Assembly (NCBI GenBank): GCA_963836355.1
Contig: CAWIJO010000027.1
Coordinates: forward strand, 1-45,505
From: Palsa-506 sp963836355
Lineage (GTDB): Bacteria > Actinomycetota > Actinomycetes > Streptosporangiales > Streptosporangiaceae
Length of the DNA stretch: 45,505 nucleotides
Direction of reading: 5' to 3'
In this document: one piece after another, positions 1 through 6,775 of the stretch
How the letters are laid out: each line of letters opens with the position of its first letter
Numbering within the stretch: position 1 is the first letter of the stretch
The notes under the pieces: generated by a model
Database searches by the model: none
What the model was told of the DNA's origin: nothing
Seen by the model: only the letters and a program-made list of their open reading frames with translations
Position numbers and translations under genes: made by a program

Positions 1-50
1 CCAGTAGGTGAAGCTGTCACCAGCCGCAAACGAGCTTGAGGTGCGGGCAG

Positions 51-67
51 CATGGCAAGTCGCCATG
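51..67. other. Short inverted repeat downstream of the hydrolase gene
   Basis: CATGGC and GCCATG form a 6-bp stem with a 5-nt loop, about 80 nt past the stop of the minus-strand hydrolase gene. It could be a weak terminator, but the stem is short and no T-run follows. The rest of positions 1-146 shows no convincing gene. Confidence 0.2.
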
Positions 68-146
68 TCTGAGCGCTCGTGCGAAGGAGCCTGGCCAGGC
101 AGATTTCGCGGGGAGATCTTGATTGCCACGGTCTGATTCGGGTTTG

Positions 147-1451
147 TCATGGCCGGCGTGCCGGATGCTGGAAGTCGCCCGGTGCGACGGTGGGGTTGGT
201 AAGCAGGTGCGGGGCCGGCTTGCCGGCGAGGAACGCGCGGATGGTAGCCGTGTACGCCGCTGGCTGATCGTCTTTGATGGCGTGCCCGGCGCCGCGCAGG
301 TAGGCGAGTTCAGCGCCTGGGATCGTCGTGACGTAGGCGGCGGAGGTGGCCCAGCCGACGTAGTCACATTGTCCTTTGAGCACCAGGGCCGGGATGTGCA
401 CGGTGCGCAGCCCGGGCCGGATGGCCGGGACGGGCGGATGATGCCAGGACTGCGGGACCTGGTTGGCGTAGAACCCGGTGCCATGCAGCGCCGGCCCGGT
501 GCGGCCGGGGCAGTGCAGCGCGGGCCGGGTGGCGGCGTAGACGCGGTCCATGCGCGGGTCGAGTTCGCCGTCGCCGGCGAACGTGTGCGCGGCGGCGGGA
601 TTGACCTGGGTGAGCGCGTAGGCGAGCAGCAGCCGGGGCCGGGCGACCAGGGAGTAGGTACGCAGCCGCTGGCCCCAGGCCAGCCGGGCTTGCAGCGCTG
701 ATCCGGTGAGCCCGTCGCGCAGGCTGCCGGGCGAGGTGAACACGATCTTGCTGACGTGGCCGGGGTGAGTTGCGAGGTAGGCGGCGGCCAGGAAGGCGCC
801 GTAGGAGTGCCCGATCAGGATCAGGCGGGGCGCGCCGATATGCCGCCGGATTTGCTCGAGGTCGCGAACCTTTCGCGCGACGCTATAGCCGGAAGGGTCG
901 GCTAGCCGGGACGAGCCGCCGGTGCCGAGTTGCGCGTAGGCGTACACGTCGTGGCCATCGGCAGTCAGCTCATGCAGCGCGGCGAGGTCTCCGGCCAGGT
1001 CGGGCACGCCGGGCCCGCCGTGGATCGCCACCACCGGCGCGGCGGTGGCGGGGTGTGCGGGCAGCATCCCGTAGGCGAGGTGGGTGCCGTCGCTGAGGGC
1101 CCACCGTCCCGGGTTCGGCGGGGGACGCGGCGCGATCACCGGGTCGGTGACCGGCACAAGCAGCCAGGCCAGCGCGGCCACGGCGACAAGCGTGCCGATC
1201 GCGGTCAGGATACGCCGCCGTGGCCGGCCAGGCCGGCCACCGTACCGCCACACCACAATCGCCCACACCCCCGCCGCAGCCAGCATCCCAGCGCCGAGAA
1301 AGACCGCCGGGACGGGCACCACGCTGGCGACGGCGACAGCCACCCCCAGCGCGATGATGACCGCCGCCAGCGCGGCAGCCGAAAGCAGGGCGAGCCGCCG
1401 CGCCCCACGCCATAGCGCCGGCCAGCGGGGGCTGCGGGACGGGATCCTCAC
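147..1451 (-). CDS. Membrane-anchored alpha/beta hydrolase, proline iminopeptidase-like
   Basis: Predicted serine hydrolase of 434 aa. The first 100 residues hold about three hydrophobic segments (roughly 20-42, 44-68 and 81-100). The rest is an alpha/beta hydrolase domain with the oxyanion-hole motif HGGPG at 144-148, the nucleophile elbow GHSYG with Ser216, an acid residue near LKGQCDY and the histidine in GAGHA close to the C-terminus. HGGPG with GHSYG is typical of the S33 proline iminopeptidase family, although these residues do not fix the substrate. The GTG start was chosen because it overlaps the stop of the upstream membrane-protein gene (GTGA), which implies translational coupling. 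The same frame is open further upstream, but that part only shadows the neighbour. It is probably the last gene of a TetR-DUF1772-hydrolase operon. Confidence 0.85.
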   Translation of the reverse strand: MRIPSRSPRWPALWRGARRLALLSAAALAAVIIALGVAVAVASVVPVPAVFLGAGMLAAAGVWAIVVWRYGGRPGRPRRRILTAIGTLVAVAALAWLLVPVTDPVIAPRPPPNPGRWALSDGTHLAYGMLPAHPATAAPVVAIHGGPGVPDLAGDLAALHELTADGHDVYAYAQLGTGGSSRLADPSGYSVARKVRDLEQIRRHIGAPRLILIGHSYGAFLAAAYLATHPGHVSKIVFTSPGSLRDGLTGSALQARLAWGQRLRTYSLVARPRLLLAYALTQVNPAAAHTFAGDGELDPRMDRVYAATRPALHCPGRTGPALHGTGFYANQVPQSWHHPPVPAIRPGLRTVHIPALVLKGQCDYVGWATSAAYVTTIPGAELAYLRGAGHAIKDDQPAAYTATIRAFLAGKPAPHLLTNPTVAPGDFQHPARRP

Positions 1452-1975
1452 GGGGCGACGTGGTCGCGGCGCCTCGTCAGGGACGCGGGCGGTCCGCCGC
1501 TGCCGCCGGCTGGCGCCGCCCACGCGGCAGCGGCGAGCAGCGCCACGGCGGCAACGGCGGCCAGGCCGAACGAGACGGCGTACGCGGTCTGCCAGGTGTC
1601 GCGGTAGGCGGGCCAGCTGGCGGGCAGGGTCGCTGCCGCCCAGTGCGCGACCTTGGCGTTGGCCGGACGGTTGCCGAACCAGTAGGCCAGCAGCGTGCCG
1701 AGCAGGCACGCCGCGGCGACGGCATGCGCGGCCGCCATCCGGGCCCGGCGGCGCAGCACGACCGCGACCGTCGCCGCGGCCACCAGCCCGGCGATCTCAG
1801 CGACCCCGCCGGCGACAGCGAAACCGCCGTAGAAGGTGCGCTGCACTTGCAGCCACGCCGGGCCGTCCAGCCCGCGGCTGCCCGGCGCTTGGAGCACATG
1901 GGTGAGGGTCAGCCCCAGCACGAGAGCGGCGGCGAGCACGCCCGCCAGCCGCAGGATCTTGAGCAGCGAAACCAT
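1448..1975 (-). CDS. DUF1772/anthrone-oxygenase-like membrane protein
   Basis: Small integral membrane protein of 175 aa with four hydrophobic segments. It carries the pattern NRPAN...W...W..YRDTWQT in the second half, which is characteristic of the DUF1772 (anthrone oxygenase-like) family. Family members in actinomycetes often sit next to TetR regulators; the reaction, if any, is not established. I place the start at the ATG at 1975 rather than the TTG at 1984, because the TTG lies inside the last codons of the TetR gene. The stop overlaps the GTG of the hydrolase gene, so the three genes look co-transcribed. The DUF1772 assignment is by residue pattern only. Confidence 0.75.
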   Translation of the reverse strand: MVSLLKILRLAGVLAAALVLGLTLTHVLQAPGSRGLDGPAWLQVQRTFYGGFAVAGGVAEIAGLVAAATVAVVLRRRARMAAAHAVAAACLLGTLLAYWFGNRPANAKVAHWAAATLPASWPAYRDTWQTAYAVSFGLAAVAAVALLAAAAWAAPAGGSGGPPASLTRRRDHVAP

Positions 1976-1977
1976 GG

Positions 1978-2574
1978 TTAGCAAGCCGCCTCCTTCTGGT
2001 CGGCGGCCAGGTAGCGGGCCAGGTGCGCGTCGAGCGCTGCGACGGCGGCGCCGGGTGGCAGGCCGGCCGGGTCGGTGAGCAGGTGCAGCAGGAGCCCGTC
2101 GATGAGCGCGGCGGTGGTTGCTGCCTCCAGGACCGGATCGAGGTCGGGATCTGCCTCGCCGGTATCCTTGGCCTGCTGGAACGCCCGTGCCAGGTCTGCG
2201 CGCAGCCTGGTGAGAAGCCTGTTCTGCACGTCAGCCAGTGGCGCGGAGACCGCCGCCCTGGCGGCGAAGGCAAGGTAGATGCGTGACTCGGCCGTGCGGG
2301 TCTCATCGAGCGGCAGCAGCTCGAGGATCACGCCCCGCACCGCGCTTGCGACCGGGCCGGTCCTGGCGATACCGGCCACCCGGCCGATGATCTTGTCGGC
2401 GGTGTACTCCCAGGCCATCAGGAGCATCTCGTCCTTGCTGCGGCAGTAGTACTGCACGGTGCCGATCGACACGTCCGCCGCGGCGGCGACCTCGCGGATG
2501 CTGACCTGATCCAGGCCTCGCTCGGCGATGATCCCCACCAGGGCGTCGAGCACCCGTTGCCTGCTGTTCGTCAT
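1978..2574 (-). CDS. TetR/AcrR family transcriptional regulator
   Basis: 198 aa from the chosen ATG (MTNSRQRVLDAL). The N-terminal helix-turn-helix is clear: ALVGIIAERGLDQVSIREVA followed by ADVSIGTVQYYCRSKDEMLL, the classic TetR spacing. The C-terminal half is helical and resembles the BetI-like ligand-binding domain (LDPVLEAATTAALIDGLLLHLLTDP). An alternative ATG at 2592 adds six residues. It is divergent from the saccharopine-dehydrogenase-like gene across about 100 bp, and its stop nearly abuts the DUF1772-like gene. It therefore probably regulates itself and one or both flanking operons; the ligand is unknown. Confidence 0.9.
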   Translation of the reverse strand: MTNSRQRVLDALVGIIAERGLDQVSIREVAAAADVSIGTVQYYCRSKDEMLLMAWEYTADKIIGRVAGIARTGPVASAVRGVILELLPLDETRTAESRIYLAFAARAAVSAPLADVQNRLLTRLRADLARAFQQAKDTGEADPDLDPVLEAATTAALIDGLLLHLLTDPAGLPPGAAVAALDAHLARYLAADQKEAAC

Positions 2575-2606
2575 AGCCAGATCATACACCATCTAATACA
2601 GTCAGC

Positions 2607-2634
2607 TTGACAGTGTCTCATACGAATGTAATGT
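2607..2634 (+). promoter_or_regulatory. Promoter for the 2678-5086 operon, within the TetR divergent region
   Basis: A perfect -35 TTGACA at 2607-2612 is followed after 16 bp by TAATGT at 2629-2634. This would start transcription near 2641 and leave a leader of about 37 nt before the ATG at 2678, which has GAAAGGA 7 nt upstream. The surrounding 2575-2640 is clearly AT-richer than the window and is the only space for the TetR gene's own promoter and operator. A GTCA-GCT-TGAC inverted repeat at 2601-2611 overlaps the -35 and could be part of an operator, but its arms are only 4 bp. Confidence 0.55.
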
Positions 2635-2677
2635 TTACCGTATGACCCGGTTCTCAGATTCACCGAAAGGATGCGAG

Positions 2678-3745
2678 ATGTCGCAAGCCAAGCAGTACAG
2701 CGCCACCCGGGCGCTCGTGATCGGCGCGCAGGGGGTGCTCGGCGGGCTCCTCGTGCAGGCGTTCGAGGCGGCCGGATGGGCCGTTGTCAGGGCCGGGCGC
2801 AGGCCCGATCCCGACGCTAGCTTCCGCCACGTCGACCTGGACGAGCCCGAGACCGTGGCGGCAGCAACCGGAGAGGCCGACGTGGTCATCAACGCGGTCC
2901 CCGACCCCGGGCTCACCGCGGAGCGAATGGTGCTGGACCGGGGCGGGACGCTCATCAACGTCTCGGCCATGCCGGCCCAGGCGGGCCGGCGACTCCGGGA
3001 GCAGGCCGGGACGGCGCGGGGAACCGTCGTCATGAACGCGGGCATCGCGCCGGGGGTGACCAACCTCATCGCCGCTGACCTGCTGGCTGCCCACCCGGAG
3101 GCCGACGAGGTCGAACTGGCCTTCACCGTATCGACCAAGAGCACCAGCGGCCGGGCGGGCGGCGACTTCGGCCACCGCAACCTGACCACCACCGGCCGGC
3201 ACCGCACGAAGGTCATCCCGCTGCCCCCGCCGTTCGGCCCGCGCCGGTGCCTCGGCTTCGCCGAACCGGACGGCGGCTGGCTGGGCGGCGTCGCAGGCGA
3301 CCGGATGGCCAGCCCCTACGTCTGCATCGCCGAGCGGACCACGCACCGCGCCCTGCTCGCGGTGAACAAGGCCGGTCTCATGTCGGCGCTGCCGCGCGCC
3401 GCGTTCGGTTCTCCCCCCGCAAACGATGGAGGCGACGCCAGCGGCGAACCGGTAGCTCACTGGGTCGCGGTGCTGAGACGGGGTGAGCGGATCGCCGCAC
3501 GGACCCTGCAGTGCCGCGGCGACTACCGGTGCGCCGCCGCAAGCGCGGTGGTCTTCGCCCGCGCTCTGACAGCCGCCGGCGCAGGCCACAGCGCCATCCC
3601 TCGCGGCGTGTTTGATCCCGAGGACCTGCTCTCCCTCGCCGTCCTGGCCTCGGCGCTGCGCGAGAACGGCATCGCCGTGGTCAGCCAGCCGGTCACCGCG
3701 AGCGGCGCAGAGCCCGCCCCGGCACCCGCGGGAGTCCACCCGTGA
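2678..3745 (+). CDS. Saccharopine dehydrogenase-like NAD(P)-binding protein
   Basis: 355 aa. The N-terminus has a Rossmann nucleotide-binding motif, VIGAQGVLGG (about residues 14-23), then the acidic patch and VVINAVPDPG region seen in saccharopine dehydrogenase-like oxidoreductases. NAGIAPGVTNL in the middle matches the segment where this family starts its substrate-binding domain. The ATG at 2678 was preferred over the one at 2642 because GAAAGGA precedes it at good spacing and because the promoter above leaves no leader for the earlier start. It is first gene of an operon: its TGA overlaps the GTG of the next gene. The substrate cannot be told; family members reduce or oxidise amino-acid derivatives, or serve as membrane-associated reductases. 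Confidence 0.8.
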   Translation: MSQAKQYSATRALVIGAQGVLGGLLVQAFEAAGWAVVRAGRRPDPDASFRHVDLDEPETVAAATGEADVVINAVPDPGLTAERMVLDRGGTLINVSAMPAQAGRRLREQAGTARGTVVMNAGIAPGVTNLIAADLLAAHPEADEVELAFTVSTKSTSGRAGGDFGHRNLTTTGRHRTKVIPLPPPFGPRRCLGFAEPDGGWLGGVAGDRMASPYVCIAERTTHRALLAVNKAGLMSALPRAAFGSPPANDGGDASGEPVAHWVAVLRRGERIAARTLQCRGDYRCAAASAVVFARALTAAGAGHSAIPRGVFDPEDLLSLAVLASALRENGIAVVSQPVTASGAEPAPAPAGVHP

Positions 3746-4335
3746 CCCGGCCCCGGGGCCGGCGGATCAGGGCGCTCCTCGCCGTCGCGGCACTGGTCAC
3801 CTGCGCCGCGGCGGGCGCCGCGTACCTGTACTTCCACTACCTCGACGTCGTGCGCTACAGCGCCGAGCAGGGGCGAGTCACCGTCGAACGAGCCGAGCTG
3901 GGCCAGGCCGGCACGGCGCTGGTCACCAACAAGGGGTTCGCGCTGTACATATTCCCGCCCGACGCGGCCCGGCACGTCACCTGCACCGGCGACTGCGCGT
4001 CGGCCTGGCCGCCGCTGAAGCTGCACGCCGGCCAGACGGTCGCGGCCGGCGCCGGGGTACGCGCCGACCTCCTGGGCACCGTGCCGGATCCGGGCGGCGG
4101 CCGCGTCGTCACCTATCGCGGATGGCCGCTGTACACCTACCTCGGCGACGCATCTCCCGGCCACGCCGCCGGCCAGGGCAAGAACGACGACGGCGGCTAC
4201 TGGTACGTGATCCGCCCGTCCGGGCCAGATCGTCAGCCCGCAGCGGCACACCCGCGCCAGCGGGTAGAACGCAGATCCGGCGCGGCGCTCAAGCGATCGG
4301 CGAGCTACAGAGCCCAGGAGCCATCCCATGCCTGA
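3742..4335 (+). CDS. Secreted/membrane-anchored repeat protein (COG4315 type)
   Basis: 197 aa. A basic N-terminus and one hydrophobic segment (about residues 9-31) act as signal peptide or anchor. Two copies of the COG4315 'secreted repeat of unknown function' follow: VTNKGFALYIFPPD...CTGDCASAWPPL (about 61-93) and VVTYRGWPLYTYLGD...GQGKNDDGGYWYVI (about 124-158). The CTGDCASAWPP cysteine pair is the family hallmark. The function is undefined; some family members are proposed to take part in extracellular redox or electron transfer, which is only inference here. The GTG start overlaps the stop of the dehydrogenase-like gene. The C-terminal 40 residues are low complexity and basic. Confidence 0.82.
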   Translation: MTRPRGRRIRALLAVAALVTCAAAGAAYLYFHYLDVVRYSAEQGRVTVERAELGQAGTALVTNKGFALYIFPPDAARHVTCTGDCASAWPPLKLHAGQTVAAGAGVRADLLGTVPDPGGGRVVTYRGWPLYTYLGDASPGHAAGQGKNDDGGYWYVIRPSGPDRQPAAAHPRQRVERRSGAALKRSASYRAQEPSHA

Positions 4336-4405
4336 GACCGGCGCACGCCGCGAAAGCCATCCCCCAGCTCCCCGGGGGCCAGTGTCAGATCGGAGAGCAA
4401 TAACC

Positions 4406-5086
4406 GTGTCCACGAGTACTGACGTTCCGGTGCGGCAACCGCGCGGGATAACCGGTGTCCTGCCCTACCTGCTCGACATCATCATTCCGCTGGTGTCGTA
4501 CTACGTGCTGACCGCGGCGGGGCTGAGTTCCTTCTGGTCGCTGGTGATCAGCGGCGGGCTGACCGCGATCGTCTCGATCCTCAACACGATCCGGCGCGGC
4601 AGGATCGACAATCTCGGCGTCCTGGTGATTGCGGAGATCGCACTCGGTCTCGTGCTCGACCTGGCCGTCCGGGATCCGCGGCTGACCCTGGCACGAGGAT
4701 CACTGTTCATCGCCCTGGCCGGGATCTGGATCCTGGGGAATACCTTCACCGGCCGCCCTGTCACGGTGGACGTCACGAAAACCTTCGCCGCGAAGAAGGG
4801 CGGCAAGAACGGCATCATCGCCTTCGAATGGATGGCGGACAATTCCAAGCGGTTCGTGCGCATTCAGCGTTCACTTTCCACCGTCTGGGGCGTGATGTTC
4901 CTTGCCTATGCGGTGGTGCGGGTGGTCATCATCTTCAGTGTCAGTATTCCCCAGGCCGTGTGGCTCACCGAGATTCCCGGCATCATCGCCGTCGTGATCT
5001 GCCTGATCGCCTCGGCCCGGGCAGGCAAGCAGCTGGAGACGCTTGTCAACGACCGAATGGAACCCATGTCTGGAAAGCCTGCATAA
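4406..5086 (+). CDS. VC0807-family multi-pass membrane protein
   Basis: 226 aa with about five to six hydrophobic segments (LDIIIPLVSYYVL, LVISGGLTAIVSIL, IAEIALGLVLDLA, SLFIALAGIWILG, VVRVVIIF..., IIAVVICLIA). The order of motifs (DIIIPLVSYY, DNLGVLVIAEIALG, DPRLTLARGSLFIALAGIWIL, then a charged loop and RFVRIQRSLSTVWGVMF) matches VC0807-family proteins, whose function is unknown. The GTG at 4406 has GGAGAG 8 nt upstream. An ATG at 4328 overlaps the preceding gene but lacks a comparable site. Last gene of the 2678-5086 operon. A second, broken member of the family lies at 9884-10540. Confidence 0.8.
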   Translation: MSTSTDVPVRQPRGITGVLPYLLDIIIPLVSYYVLTAAGLSSFWSLVISGGLTAIVSILNTIRRGRIDNLGVLVIAEIALGLVLDLAVRDPRLTLARGSLFIALAGIWILGNTFTGRPVTVDVTKTFAAKKGGKNGIIAFEWMADNSKRFVRIQRSLSTVWGVMFLAYAVVRVVIIFSVSIPQAVWLTEIPGIIAVVICLIASARAGKQLETLVNDRMEPMSGKPA

Positions 5087-5208
5087 ACGGATTTCCGACT
5101 GTCAACCTTGACGCTTACCGAAGCCAGAACGGTCTGATCTGGGCGCCCGAACCGGCGAGCGCCTGAACGTCGATATCCGTGCCGAACGGCGGCTCGGCGT
5201 GCCCGCGC

Positions 5209-5469
5209 TCAGGGTTGCTCGTCGCGTTTTCGTGACGGGCAGGTCTTAATGACCCGCCGACACCGGGCCGACTTCCGGCTGATCCCGAGCCTGCGGGCTG
5301 CCTGCGTGACGGCGGCTTCCAGGCCACCGGTGCCCGCGACCGAGACGAAGATCGCAAGACACTCGTGGTTGTAATGCCGGCAGTAGCCGCCGGTGCGCTC
5401 ATCGGCAATGGCCAGGCAGCCTGACCCGTCATCGGACCATCGCACATGGTCCGGCACTCTCAGCGTCAT
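5209..5469 (-). CDS. PqqD/lasso-B1-like small protein (RRE domain), possibly decayed
   Basis: 86 aa. The first 65 residues follow the PqqD-like RiPP recognition element pattern: MTLRVPDHVRW, a short strand around CLAIADERTGGYCR, an N at the usual turn, then a helix and GGLEAAVTQAARRLGIS where PqqD-like proteins have a winged-helix segment. The usual C-terminal helices are replaced by a short basic tail (CRRVIKTCPSRKRDEQP), so the 3' end may be frameshifted. Five cysteines are atypical for the family. No precursor peptide, protease or cyclase gene is recognisable nearby, making it an orphan. It lies 33 bp from a Tn3-type terminal repeat. The resemblance is by residue pattern only. Confidence 0.45.
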   Translation of the reverse strand: MTLRVPDHVRWSDDGSGCLAIADERTGGYCRHYNHECLAIFVSVAGTGGLEAAVTQAARRLGISRKSARCRRVIKTCPSRKRDEQP

Positions 5470-5501
5470 CCCGAAGTCGCGATCCCTGAGGTGATCGAAC
5501 C

Positions 5502-5539
5502 GGGGCAGAACCTACATCGGAACGAAAACGCACGTTAGG
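5502..5539 (+). repeat. Tn3-family 38-bp terminal inverted repeat (left-end orientation)
   Basis: A 38-nt stretch begins with GGGG at 5502 and contains GGAACGAAAAC (5519-5529) followed by CACGTTA (5531-5537). Aligned by eye with the 38-bp Tn3 terminal repeat from memory, 27 of 38 positions agree, including 19 of the last 21. The orientation (GGGG outward to the left) makes it the left end of an element extending rightwards, toward the broken transposase at 6776-9729. No matching right end was found in the window. The transposase stops more than 1.2 kb away, so they may not belong to one element. Confidence 0.75.
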
Positions 5540-5715
5540 CCCTGTCGGGGAGGTCAGGCGGGGTGGTGTGAAGGCGGCTGGCGTGCGTTCCGGTTCGGAT
5601 GGAACCCGCCTGGAATCGGGTGCAGGAAGCTGGATCTTGCTGGTCAGTGACGGATCGTGGTGAGGATCTTGGTGTCCGGAAGTCCTCAGTAACGAAGCCC
5701 CGGAGGTTCCCTCAT

Positions 5716-6145
5716 ATGCCAGTCATCACCACCGCCCGCACCCCGGCAGCCAGCGGCACGTCGCGGCATCCTGGCCGGGACCGGGACCAGGACCGGGACC
5801 GGGCCCTGGCAGTGGCCGGCGCATGCGCGGCCAGGATCTTGGTGTGGGTGATCGCCGGTCCGCTGGCAGGCGGCAGTCTCCTCGTGCATCTCGGTCCCGG
5901 CACCGCGGTCCGGCAGGTAGGGGCGGCTGAGGTGATCCTGGTCAGCATCCTGGCCGGGCTGGCCGGCTGGGGCCTGCTCGCCGTGCTCGAGCGGTTCACC
6001 GCCCGGGCAGGCAGGACCTGGACGGTCCTCTCGCTGGCCGTGCTGGTGATCTCCCTGGCCGGGCCGCTTGGCGCTCGCCTGCATGCACCTGGCGGCCGTG
6101 GCGGTGCTCATCCCGGTGCTGGCCCGCGGCTCAGCCAGTCGATGA
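5716..6145 (+). pseudogene. DUF6069-like membrane protein, frameshifted with a small deletion
   Basis: It starts at an ATG with GGAGG 9 nt upstream. Residues after the polar N-terminus (ARILVWVIAGPLAGG, VILVSILAGLAGWGLLAVLERFTARAGRTWTVLSLAVLVISLAGPLGA) match the four-helix DUF6069 family. Near 6083-6090 the frame breaks: the last helix, MHLAAVAVLIPVLARGS, is encoded in another frame, and the segment normally joining it to GPLGA is missing. Read in that frame the gene ends in a TGA that overlaps the ATG of the following TetR gene (ATGA at 6142-6145), showing that the two were once a coupled pair. The original frame instead runs into the TetR sequence as a nonsense fusion. Confidence 0.75.
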
Positions 6146-6521
6146 GCGCGCCATCCCGGGCGCGCCCGCCCCAGGGGGCACGGCCAGCACGCCGGACATT
6201 CACCGAGACCGCGCGGCGGGCCCAGATCGTGACGGCGGCGATCGACACGATCGCCGAGCTGGGCTTCGCGCGGGCGTCATTCGCGCAGATCGCCAGGCGG
6301 CCGGGCTGTCCAGCACCGGGCTTATCTCCTACCACTTCGCCGGCAAGGACGACCTGATCAGCCAGGCCGTCACCGAGGTGTACGCCGAGATGGTCCGCTT
6401 CCTGGCCCAGCGGATGGAGGGCGCATCCAGCGCCGCCGGCGCGCTGGCCGCCTACATCCGGGCCAACGCCGAGTTTACACAAGATCAACAATTTGGCGGC
6501 CGGGCGCACGCTCCTTACTAA
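6142..6521 (+). pseudogene. TetR-family regulator, frameshifted and truncated
   Basis: The N-terminal helix-turn-helix is readable: FTETARRAQIVTAAIDTIAEL then GFARASFAQIARR. A one-base loss near 6300 shifts the frame; the continuation LSSTGLISYHFAGKDDLIS and AVTEVYAEMVRFLAQRMEG lies in the next frame. After AAYIRANAEF the sequence turns abruptly AT-richer (TTTACACAAGATCAACAATTT near 6475-6495) and reads TQDQQFGG to a stop, so the ligand-binding domain is gone. TetR genes commonly follow DUF6069 genes, consistent with a decayed pair. The junction near 6480 is a likely recombination breakpoint. Confidence 0.8.
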
Positions 6522-6775
6522 CGCCCCGACGGGTCCTGCCCGATCGTGTACCCCGAGTGCCCGCCCGGCGATCAGCAGTGCGTGCGAACCGGCGCCCACC
6601 CCGGACGCCGACCACTACAACCGGGCCGGGTTCAGCTGGACCATCCAGGAGGCCGCCGAATCGGCGGAACGCATCCGGCACTCCGCGAGCCGGCACGGAG
6701 GCGCATAGCGATGGGCGCGCCCTGCGCCCAGTACCGGCCCCCGTGATGGCCAGCGACGGAGCGTGCCGCACGGGA
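6522..6775 (+). other. Unassigned stretch between TetR remnant and transposase
   Basis: No complete gene. One plus-strand frame ending at 6708 contains a plausible coding tail (DADHYNRAGFSWTIQEAAES then AERIRHSASRHGGA), possibly the 3' end of a lost gene. I do not recognise the family. No Tn3-type inverted repeat was found here, although the 3' end of a Tn3 transposase gene normally lies close to one. Confidence 0.3.

Noticed and set aside
10..24. GCTGTCACCAG shared with the complement of about 9854-9864
   Set aside because: An 11-bp match is expected by chance in a window of this size.
123..701. Long plus-strand open frame opposite the alpha/beta hydrolase
   Set aside because: No domain; it is the antisense shadow of a gene with clear catalytic motifs.
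5219..5240. GCGTTTTCGT resembling the complement of part of the Tn3 repeat
   Set aside because: Only ten bases agree and the outer half does not align; it lies within the 3' end of the RRE-like ORF.
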